The position numbers and the translations under genes are program-made. From a candidate division WOR-3 bacterium (GTDB lineage Bacteria > Hydrothermota > Hydrothermia > Hydrothermales > JAJRUZ01): a stretch of DNA of 54,558 bases. How positions within the stretch are numbered: position 1 is the stretch's first letter; each line of letters begins with the position of its first letter. The stretch spans positions 1-54,558 of the forward strand of contig JBDRZP010000017.1 of assembly GCA_039804025.1 (NCBI GenBank). The letters are read 5' to 3'. The notes beneath the pieces are model-generated. The model made no database searches and was not told the DNA's origin. It was given only the letters and a program-made list of their open reading frames with translations. Positions 7,072 to 15,800 of this stretch are shown piece after piece.

Positions 7072-8517
7072 AAGGGAAGAACCATCCATATCAGAAGGGA
7101 TTTCAAGATTTAAAAAATTAAGAACCGTAGGTAATATATCGGTTATTTTTGCGTAGCTTTTCTCTTTTAAACTAATCTTTCTTCCCTTTTGAGAAATTAT
7201 CAGTATCCCCTTAGTGTCATGGTCACCTGTTTTTTCTGTCATAGACTCACCAAAAAATTTTAAATCAGGAAAAGGAACCCAGGAGGAAACGTATGAAAAA
7301 TCATCAAGGGAATAAACAATATCGGGCATTAAATTTAAATTTTCACCTTTAAAAATTTCTTCCCTTTCAAAGATTTTTATGTTAACATTGAATTCTCTTG
7401 AAAGATCAATTAGAGATTTTTTTATATCTTCTATAATTTTTTCCCTTTCCTTTTTTTCTACAAAACCAAAAGGGAATCTATCTTTCTGATTTATGTATAT
7501 AAATCCATAATAACCGAATCCAAAAGCATAGGTTTTTTCAAAATCAATATCAGAATAGGAAAAACCAAGCTTTGAGGCAGTTTTACCGAAACTTTCTTTA
7601 TTTTTTCTCAAAATCCCCTCAAGACCCAATTTATAAATGATCTTTGATAGTTTTAAAGGTGAAAATCCACTTTTATAGGAAATCATTTTTAATAAGTTTT
7701 TGTAATTCTTTTTTAATTTCAAAAAACCCTCTTTTAAAAGAAAAGAATTTATATAAAAGTGTCCTTTTAGATCTTGGAATCCATGGTCTGACATTAAAAT
7801 AATTAAAGTTCCCTCAGGTAAATTTGAAACAATTTTATCTATTTCTTCATCAATTTTTTCATAGACAGATTCTACTTTTTCTTTATCATACCATAACCAG
7901 TGTTGGGCATGATCACAAGTCATGAAAACTCCCATAAATAAATCAAAATATTTATTTTTAACTAAATACTCCATAACATCTCCGTGAATCTCTGTAAGTT
8001 CTATTAAATCTTTGAAGAATATTTCGGGATTTTTCCTTGAAAATTTAACTTTTTCTCCTATCCTGTAATTGGGAAATTTCTTCAAAAGTTCATTTTTAAA
8101 CTCACTTGGATATGTAAAATCAGAGTTCAAGGAAGGTGTTAAAAAACCAGATACAAATATACCATTTATTTTTTCAGGCGGATATGTGAAAGGAACAAAA
8201 TAAATAATGGATTTTAAATTATTAAAGGATAAAATGTTCCATAATTTTTTTTGTTTTCTCAATTTAAAAGAGGACAACCTGTATTCAAGCTTATCATCCA
8301 ATTCAAAGAAATCAAGTATTCCATGCTTACCAGGATTTTTACCTGTCATAAAGGAAGACCAGGCTGAGGGTGTAAGTGGCGGAATAGTCGTTTCAAGTTC
8401 GTATTTTTTTCCTTCTTTTATGAGATTTGAAATAGCCTTTAATTTTCCTTTTTTACATAAAGGGTCAATTATTTTAAAAGTTGCACCATCTATTCCAATT
8501 ACACAAACCTTATTCAT
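7063..8517 (-). CDS. Alkaline phosphatase superfamily phosphodiesterase-like enzyme
   Basis: 484 residues. The N-terminus VIGIDGATF gives the first metal-binding Asp (10). PPLTPSAWSSFMTG around residues 47-59 carries the Ser/Thr nucleophile position, GKNPGKHGILDFF is typical of AP-superfamily type I phosphodiesterase/nucleotide pyrophosphatase-like proteins, and SDHGF near 245 and TGDHDTKG near 440 supply further metal ligands. No signal peptide is seen, so it is probably cytoplasmic. The substrate is unknown; members act on phosphodiesters or on phosphonate- or sugar-linked phosphates. It is monocistronic and convergent with the Crp-like gene. Confidence 0.8.
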   Translation of the reverse strand: MNKVCVIGIDGATFKIIDPLCKKGKLKAISNLIKEGKKYELETTIPPLTPSAWSSFMTGKNPGKHGILDFFELDDKLEYRLSSFKLRKQKKLWNILSFNNLKSIIYFVPFTYPPEKINGIFVSGFLTPSLNSDFTYPSEFKNELLKKFPNYRIGEKVKFSRKNPEIFFKDLIELTEIHGDVMEYLVKNKYFDLFMGVFMTCDHAQHWLWYDKEKVESVYEKIDEEIDKIVSNLPEGTLIILMSDHGFQDLKGHFYINSFLLKEGFLKLKKNYKNLLKMISYKSGFSPLKLSKIIYKLGLEGILRKNKESFGKTASKLGFSYSDIDFEKTYAFGFGYYGFIYINQKDRFPFGFVEKKEREKIIEDIKKSLIDLSREFNVNIKIFEREEIFKGENLNLMPDIVYSLDDFSYVSSWVPFPDLKFFGESMTEKTGDHDTKGILIISQKGRKISLKEKSYAKITDILPTVLNFLNLEIPSDMDGSSLLE

Positions 8518-8548
8518 AAAAGTTATTTTAAATTAATTCGTTTTTATT

Positions 8549-8576
8549 TTGAAAGTAGAGAATAAATTCCTATAAA
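8549..8576 (+). promoter_or_regulatory. Promoter TTGAAA-16-TATAAA
   Basis: The -35 TTGAAA (8549-8554) and -10 TATAAA (8571-8576) are 16 bp apart. ATG 8587 follows 10 bases after the -10 with no ribosome site, so the message may be leaderless or nearly so. It would drive the operon that runs from the TPR gene to sprA. Confidence 0.45.
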
Positions 8577-8586
8577 ATTATAAACC

Positions 8587-9282
8587 ATGAAAGAAGAAGA
8601 AAAACTATTTAATGAGGCAAAAAAATTATATAATGAAGGAAAATTCTGGGAGGCTTTGAAAATTATGAAAGACCTTGCACAAAAAAGAGAAAATTATGCT
8701 GATTTTCAGCATTTTCTTGGTGTCATATACTATTCTCTTTCAATGCTGGATGAAGCAATTTCCCAGTTTGAAAAGGCAATTGAGATAAATCCAAATTATA
8801 TTGAGGCACACCTTAATTTATCAATAGCACTTAATGATAAGGGGGATTATATAAGAGCAAAGGAACATTACGAAAAAGCTGTAAAACTGGAAAAGGAAGG
8901 AGGAAGAATACCAGTAAGTCTCAGAAACAACCTTGCAAATACCTATATGAAACTGGGAGACACCTTTTATGAAATAGGAGAATACGAAAGAGCAAAAGAG
9001 GAGTATGAAAAGGCAATTGAAATAGCACCTTATTTCCTTGATATAAGAACAAAGCATGCAAAAACTCTTATGCAATTGAATGAAATTGAAAAAGCTATCT
9101 ATTCCCTTGAGGAGATCCTTTTGTTAAATCCTAAATATGAAGAAGCAAAGGTAATACTTGGGATATGTTATTATAAAAAGGGAGAAAAAAATAAAGCAAA
9201 GGAAATTTTACAGGAAGTTTTAAAAATTAACCCTGAAAATTCAAAGGCAAAAGCCTATATTAGTATGCTCAAAAATGAATAG
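8587..9282 (+). CDS. Tetratricopeptide repeat protein
   Basis: 231 residues made almost wholly of TPR units of 34 residues. Clear ones include YSLSMLDEAISQFEKAIEIN near residue 50, KGDYIRAKEHYEKAVKL near 84, and IGEYERAKEEYEKAIEIAP near 133. There is no signal peptide or other domain, so it is probably a cytoplasmic scaffold. Its last 8 bases overlap the ileS start (ATGAATAG), so it leads the ileS-dksA-lspA-sprA operon. Partner unknown. Confidence 0.85.
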   Translation: MKEEEKLFNEAKKLYNEGKFWEALKIMKDLAQKRENYADFQHFLGVIYYSLSMLDEAISQFEKAIEINPNYIEAHLNLSIALNDKGDYIRAKEHYEKAVKLEKEGGRIPVSLRNNLANTYMKLGDTFYEIGEYERAKEEYEKAIEIAPYFLDIRTKHAKTLMQLNEIEKAIYSLEEILLLNPKYEEAKVILGICYYKKGEKNKAKEILQEVLKINPENSKAKAYISMLKNE

Positions 9283-12055
9283 CGAAAAACTAAAAGAAAC
9301 ACTTAATCTTCCAAATACAAAATTTCCAATGAAGGCCTCTCTTAAAGAGAGAGAGCCTCTCATGCTTAAATTCTGGGAGGAAAAGAGGATATATTTCCGG
9401 GTTCTTGATGAAGATAGACCCTTATTCATCCTTCATGATGGACCACCTTATTCCAACGGTCACATACATATAGGAACAGCAATGAATAAAATTCTTAAAG
9501 ATTTTATAGTTAAAAGCAAAATGATAATGGGATACAAAACTCCCTATATTCCTGGATGGGATAATCACGGAATGCCGATTGAAAATGAAGTAATAAAGGA
9601 AGATAGTGAAATAAGAGAAATCCTCTCAAAAGATCCATTTGCACTTAAAAAGGAGGAAGTTAGAAAAACCTTAAGAAAAAAATGTGAGAATTTTGCAAGG
9701 AAATGGATGAATATACAGAAAGAGGAATTTAAAAGGCTTTTATGTATTGGAGACTGGGAGAATCCTTATTTTACAATGCATCCTGAATATGAGGCTGAAG
9801 AACTTAAAATACTGGCTCAACTTGCAAAGTTAGGGTATATAGAAAAAGGATTTATGCCACTCCACTTTTGTGCTCATTGTAAAACTGTCCTTGCAATGGC
9901 TGAAATTGAATATAAAAATAAAACATCTCCATCAATTTACTTTTTAATGGAACCATTAAACATTAAAGAGTTTCCAGAAAAAACTTATATTCTTGTATGG
10001 ACAACAACTCCCTGGACAATAATTTCAAATGTTGCCCTTGCCTTTAACCCTTATTTCCATTATGGTGTAATTGAAACAGAAAAAGGGAGGTTCCTTTTTG
10101 CCCTTGAAACCCTTGATAGGTTAAAAGAAGAACTTCAATTCGAAAAATTTAATGTTTTAAAAGAATTTAAAGGAGAAGAACTTGAATTTAAAAAGTTTTT
10201 ACATCCCTTTTATAATAGAGAATCTATTGGAATCCTTGCAGAATTTGTTGAGAAAGAAACAGGTTCAGGAATAGTCCATATTGCTCCTGGACACGGAAAA
10301 GAAGATTTTGAAGTAGGAAGCAAATATAACTTACCTATATTATCCCCAATTGATGATGCAGGAAAATTTACAAAAGAAGCAGAAGGATTTGAAGGAATGG
10401 ATACAGATTCTGCATCACAAAAAGTAATAGAAATTCTTGAAAAAAATAATAAATTATTAAAGAAAGGAGAAATTATTCATTCCTATCCTCACTGCTGGAG
10501 ATGTAAAAATCCTTTAATTTTCAGAGCAACAGAACAATGGTTCTTAAGGGTTGACCACAAAAATTTAAGAAAAAGAGCACTGGAAGAAATTAATAAAGTT
10601 AACTGGATACCACCAGCCAGCAAGCAGAGCATTTATAATGCTGTTCTTGAAAGACCTGATTGGTGCATATCAAGACAGAGAGCATGGGGTCTTCCAATAC
10701 CTGCTTTTAAATGCAAAAAATGCTCTAAGAGTTTCATTGATCCTGATTATGTTTTAAAACTTGCAAATCTTGTAGAGAAAAAGGGATCACAGATTTTCTG
10801 GGAAGAAAATGAAATAGAGCTTCCACCCTGTCCTTTCTGTAAATCAAAGGAACTTGAGAAGGAAAAGGATGTCCTCGATGTCTGGATTGATTCAGGAGTC
10901 ACAAATTTAATTGTTCTTAAACAGAGAAATCTCTCTTGGCCAAGTGATGTTTTTATTGAGGGACCTGATCAGCACCGTGGATGGTTCAATGCTTCTTTAA
11001 TGATAAGTGTAGCCATAAAGGAAAAGGCACCTTATAAAACAGTTATAACCCATGGATGGACCCTTGATGAAAAAGGAAGGGCAATGCATAAATCCCTTGG
11101 AAATGTTATATCCCCCCTTGAGGTTATAGAAAAGTTCGGTTCAGAAATTCTAAGAGTATGGACAGCTTTTTCTGAATATACACAGGATGTGAGAATATCT
11201 GACAATATTTTGAACCTCATGGTTGAAAATTACAGAAAAGTAAGAAACACATTCAGATTCCTCCTCGGTAATTTATACGATTTTAATCCAAAGCAGAATT
11301 CAGTGAATTTTGAAGAAATGTTACCTGTTGATAAATATATGATGATTAAAACTGATGAATTTAAAGAAAAAATTATTGATTTTTATGAGGAGTATGCTTT
11401 TCACAGAGCCTTTCATCTTTATCATAGATTCTGTGCTCTTGATCTATCTTCCTTTTATCTTGATATATTAAAAGATAGACTTTATACCTTTTACTATGAT
11501 TCAAAAGAAAGGAGAAGTGCACAAACTGTCCTTTACTATATACTTAAAACACTCCTTGTTCTTGGAGCTCCTATTTTATCTTTTACCTGTGAAGAGGCAT
11601 ATCAGGAAATGCCTTATAAAGAAAAAGATAGTATATTCCTCGAAACCATAACAAAGGAAAGGAAATATAAGGATGATAACCTTGTAAAGGATTTTGAAAA
11701 AATTCTCGAATTAAGAGATATTGTCTTTAAATTACTTGAGGAAATGAGAATTAACAGAAAGATTGGCTCCTCCTTAGAAGCAGATGTTTACATTCAGGGA
11801 GAAGATGAGGTTATAGAAAAATATTTTGAATATTTACCAGAAATTTTTATAGTTTCACAGGTTAAAAGGGGTAAACCACAAAGTTTTGAACTTTCATCAG
11901 AAAAAGAAAATATTAAAATCTATGTTAAAAGAAGTGAGGGAGAAAAGTGTGATAGATGCTGGCGATACCTTGAAGAAGTTAAAAGAAATGAGAAAAAATT
12001 ATGTAAAAGGTGTGAAGAAGTTCTTTTAAAAAAGGAGTATTTATATGAAGGATAA
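9275..12055 (+). CDS. ileS: Isoleucyl-tRNA synthetase
   Basis: 926 residues, normal for the family. Charges tRNA-Ile with isoleucine. The class I HIGH motif is HIHIG in PPYSNGHIHIGTAMNK near residue 58, and the KMSKS-equivalent loop is AMHKSLGN near 608, with His in place of Ser. The editing domain is present (TTTPWTIISNVALAF near 250). The C-terminal zinc finger CDRCWRY...CKRCEE near 890-915 is complete, as in the bacterial form. The gene overlaps both neighbours and lies in the operon ending with sprA. Confidence 0.97.
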   Translation: MNSEKLKETLNLPNTKFPMKASLKEREPLMLKFWEEKRIYFRVLDEDRPLFILHDGPPYSNGHIHIGTAMNKILKDFIVKSKMIMGYKTPYIPGWDNHGMPIENEVIKEDSEIREILSKDPFALKKEEVRKTLRKKCENFARKWMNIQKEEFKRLLCIGDWENPYFTMHPEYEAEELKILAQLAKLGYIEKGFMPLHFCAHCKTVLAMAEIEYKNKTSPSIYFLMEPLNIKEFPEKTYILVWTTTPWTIISNVALAFNPYFHYGVIETEKGRFLFALETLDRLKEELQFEKFNVLKEFKGEELEFKKFLHPFYNRESIGILAEFVEKETGSGIVHIAPGHGKEDFEVGSKYNLPILSPIDDAGKFTKEAEGFEGMDTDSASQKVIEILEKNNKLLKKGEIIHSYPHCWRCKNPLIFRATEQWFLRVDHKNLRKRALEEINKVNWIPPASKQSIYNAVLERPDWCISRQRAWGLPIPAFKCKKCSKSFIDPDYVLKLANLVEKKGSQIFWEENEIELPPCPFCKSKELEKEKDVLDVWIDSGVTNLIVLKQRNLSWPSDVFIEGPDQHRGWFNASLMISVAIKEKAPYKTVITHGWTLDEKGRAMHKSLGNVISPLEVIEKFGSEILRVWTAFSEYTQDVRISDNILNLMVENYRKVRNTFRFLLGNLYDFNPKQNSVNFEEMLPVDKYMMIKTDEFKEKIIDFYEEYAFHRAFHLYHRFCALDLSSFYLDILKDRLYTFYYDSKERRSAQTVLYYILKTLLVLGAPILSFTCEEAYQEMPYKEKDSIFLETITKERKYKDDNLVKDFEKILELRDIVFKLLEEMRINRKIGSSLEADVYIQGEDEVIEKYFEYLPEIFIVSQVKRGKPQSFELSSEKENIKIYVKRSEGEKCDRCWRYLEEVKRNEKKLCKRCEEVLLKKEYLYEG

Positions 12056-12407
12056 GGAAATTGAGAAATTAAAGAAAAAAATAATAGAAAAAAGAGAAAA
12101 AATAATAAAATTTTTAGAAAAGGCTGAAAAGAGCGGGATGAGCTGGGCTGAAAGTGGTGAAAGGATATTTCACCATCATATTTCAGATACTGCCACTGAT
12201 GAGGAATTAAAGGAACTTGCTTTTATGAATGCTACAAGGTTAAGGGAAGAACTTGCTCTTATAGAAGATGCAATTTCAAGAATAAAAGATGGAACCTATG
12301 GTATATGTTTAAAATGCTCAAAACCTATTCCTTTATACAGATTAAAAGCAATACCCTATGCAAGATACTGTATTAAATGTCAGAAGGAAATAGAGGAGAA
12401 AGCATAA
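12045..12407 (+). CDS. DksA/TraR-family zinc-finger protein
   Basis: 120 residues. A coiled N-terminal helix region (EIEKLKKKIIEKREKII) is followed by an acidic helical part and a C4 zinc finger, CLKCSKPIPLYRLKAIPYA then CIKC. Proteins of this family bind RNA polymerase through the secondary channel or resemble those that do. It overlaps ileS by 11 bases and lspA by 31. Such genes often sit beside ileS and lspA in bacteria, so this is a conserved arrangement. Whether it carries true DksA activity cannot be told from sequence. Confidence 0.85.
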   Translation: MKDKEIEKLKKKIIEKREKIIKFLEKAEKSGMSWAESGERIFHHHISDTATDEELKELAFMNATRLREELALIEDAISRIKDGTYGICLKCSKPIPLYRLKAIPYARYCIKCQKEIEEKA

Positions 12408-12874
12408 AAGATATTTTAAAAAGAATACTATTCGGACTTTCTCTTGGAATTTTAGTTTTTATTTTAGACCAATTAACAAAGAACATAGCTTTAAAAAATC
12501 TTGAATACGGGGTTCCCTTTGAAATCCTTGGACCTTATTTTAGATTTACTCTTGTTTTTAACCCATACGGTGTTTGGGGTTTACCAATTACTAAGATTTT
12601 GCCTTATGAGCCTATAGCACTTTTTGCCATTTTACTTTTGTTTATTTTTATTGCCAAAGAAAAAAAATTTCTTTATAATATTTTTTACGGGTTTATATTG
12701 GGTGGAGCCTTTGGAAACCTTTTTGATAGATTAAGAATGAAAGCAGTTGTTGATTTTATAGAAATCGGTATTTCAGAGAACCTTCACTGGCCAATCTTTA
12801 ACATTGCTGATACCTTTATATCCATTGGGATTGTTGGAATAATATTTTTCTCAATCATAAGAAAGGAAAAATGA
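12377..12874 (+). CDS. lspA: Lipoprotein signal peptidase (signal peptidase II)
   Basis: 165 residues with four membrane helices. Cleaves the signal peptide of prolipoproteins in the inner membrane. The catalytic Asp residues are in FDRLRMKAVVDFIE (second Asp) and FNIADTFIS, and the NPYGVWG segment matches the family Asn-Gly motif. The assigned start gives a 31-base overlap with the zinc-finger gene. No other start fits the normal length better, since the first helix begins near residue 17. Confidence 0.93.
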   Translation: MSEGNRGESIKDILKRILFGLSLGILVFILDQLTKNIALKNLEYGVPFEILGPYFRFTLVFNPYGVWGLPITKILPYEPIALFAILLLFIFIAKEKKFLYNIFYGFILGGAFGNLFDRLRMKAVVDFIEIGISENLHWPIFNIADTFISIGIVGIIFFSIIRKEK

Positions 12875-15800
12875 TAATTTTGCTATTTATTTTAACTCAA
12901 TCTACATACCTTGATTCTCTTTTGCTTAAAAACCTTAATAGAAATTTTGAAACAGATAGTTTAAAAAATTTTGATAATTTTGAATTAATATTTTCCTATA
13001 GAAAAGAGCATCTCGTTAGAATAGAAAAAAAGGAAATAGAGAAAGACCTTGATAAAAAAATTGAAGAGATAACAAGGCAAGAATTAAATAAAAAAATAGA
13101 AGAAAAAGTAGCTTTAAGGGGAACAGGACTCATACCAGATATAACAATTCCAATTCCTGTTGAGCTTCCCTTCGGATTAACAGATGAAACCAAGGTAAAA
13201 ATAGGTGGATTTCAGAATTTATCAATGGGATTGCAGAGGGATGAATTTTCATCACAGTCAAGAAGAACACCTCAGGGTGCATCAAGTCCTGGTATAAAAC
13301 TTGAACAACAGCTAAAAGTTAATGCAGAAGGAATAATAGGGGGTAAAATACACCTTTTACTTGACCATGATTCTCAAAGGGAAACTCAAGATTTACAAAC
13401 AATCAAAATAAGATATGAAGGAGATGAAGATGAAGTAATAAAATACCTTGAAGGTGGAAATCAAATAGGAGAGAGAGGTGCTACCGGTGGTCTTTTCGGG
13501 CTTGCAGGAAAATTCCAGTTTGGTTCTTTTGATTTCGAAGCAACAGCATCAAGGGAAATGGGTAACAAAAAAGAAATCGTTCTTACAAAGGGTGGAGTTG
13601 TTGAAGATACTGTAAAAATTGAAGATAAGGATTATGAAAAAAATAAATTCTTTTTAATACCTATTTCACCTGGAGACCAAATAATAATAGATTCAATTTT
13701 CGTTTTTTATAATGATAATATTGAATCAAATGATACTTTAATAAGAAACCCCTTTAAAGGTAAAACCTTTCTTTATGAAAACCCTGATTCTTTCAGTAAT
13801 AAAATTTACACCTTTCAAATTCTAAAAAGAGACTCAGCATATTCAAACATATTTTTCAGTAACATAATTGAAATTAAAATCCCAACATCTACTGACTTTA
13901 TACTTGCTGTTGCATACAAAACTAAAAACTCAGGATGGATAGGAAAGTTAAATAAATCCAATCCCCTTGATACTTCAAACAAATTTCTTCTTCTAAGGGA
14001 ATATGGATTAAATAACTATAAAGACCCTACATGGAAATTCATGTTAAAAAATATTTATTATGTTGGTCAGATTGACTCTGCCTCATTAAAGATTGTAAGA
14101 TATGATTCTCCATACAATATTGAACAAGAAAATGGTAAGACTTTTCTACACATTTTAGGTCTTGATAAAAATTCAGATGGAGTTTTAGATAGATATATAA
14201 ATTATGGAGGGATAACCAATTTTATTCCTTATGTTAATGGTTATTTATTTATTCCAAAACCTGAACCCTTTGCCTATGATTCTCTGAGTGTAAAGGATAC
14301 AATAATTTACAGAACCTTTTCAGAAACAGAGATTTCCCAGAGAGATCATATTTATAAAATCATCACTGTTACAAGAAGGAGACCAACAACAATAAATCTT
14401 GGAATGACAGGAATTGTAAAAAATTCTGAGGAGGTTTATTTTGGAAGTGAAAGATGGGAATCTGGGAAAGATTATATAATTGATTATGATTCAGGTATTA
14501 TGCAGATTTTGAATAAGGATTACTTAAATGACCTTTCCCGTGAATTGAAGATTAAATTCAATGAAAGAGCTCTGTTTCAAACTAAAAAAAGAACCTTTAT
14601 GAATTTAAAGGGTAATTATAATATATCGGAGAATTCTAATCTTACTTTTGGTGTTGATTACAGGGGCGAGTCAACTGCAGAACAGAAAATAAGATTTGGT
14701 GAGGAACCTAAAAGGGTTTTTCTTTTTAATTCAAATTTAAATCTTGAAAGAGAGTTGCCTTTTAATTTCTTTTCTTTTTTACCCTGGTTAAAGGAATTAA
14801 GGGAACCCAAATTAAAAGTTTTATCAAGATTTAACCAGTCTTTCCCTGATCCCAATACAAGAAATTATGCATATCTTGATGATATGGAATCAGCTACTCT
14901 TGAAATTTTTGCTGATTTAAACCATTTTAACTGGATTTACGGTTCATTACCTTCATATTTAAAGGATTCAACAAATGGTTACATAAGAACTTTTGAAGAC
15001 TATTTTGAAAATAATTTAATATGGTTTGAAACAAATAAATTTTTATACAAGGATATTTACCCATATATTCCAGGACAGCAGGGTAACAGAACCTTAAGTG
15101 TGCTTGAAGTAATTTTAAAACCAGGGAGTAAAGGAGAGGCTGGATTTGCTTCCTTAAACCAACTTATCTCAAAAGACGGTGTTGATATATCATCTTACGA
15201 TTATCTTGAAGTGATTGTAAAGGGTAAAAGTGGTATAATGGGAATAGATATAGGTTCTGAAATAAAAGAAGATGCCTGTTTCAGAGATATTAGGGGTAAT
15301 TTAGTTGGAGTAGGAATAGAAAATTCAGAGGACGGAGCAAACGGGGGTTGGAAAGATTCAAAATTACAGGCAGATAGGGAAGATGTTGGGCTTGATATGG
15401 TGCCCGATGGAGCATCAGGTGATGCTGGCAATGATAATTATGAATATGGAAACATTAATAAAATAAATGGAACAGAAGGAAATGGAAAACTTGATACAGA
15501 AGATATTGATGGAGATGGTTTTAATCCTGATAGAGATGATTGCTTTACCTATATAATAGATTTAACAAGGGATTATTATCAGATATACAATGGTTTTAAG
15601 TTTTACAAAATACCCCTCGATAAATTCGCAAAGAAATATGGGAACCCTGAAATCATAAGAATAAAAAAAATAAGAATATTTTTCACAGGATTTTCAAAGA
15701 CTGATACAATCTATATAGCAAAAATTGGTATAACCGGGAATAAGTATATTTCCCAAGGAGTTTTTAATAATGGAAAACCTGTAAGTGACCCTGATAAAAA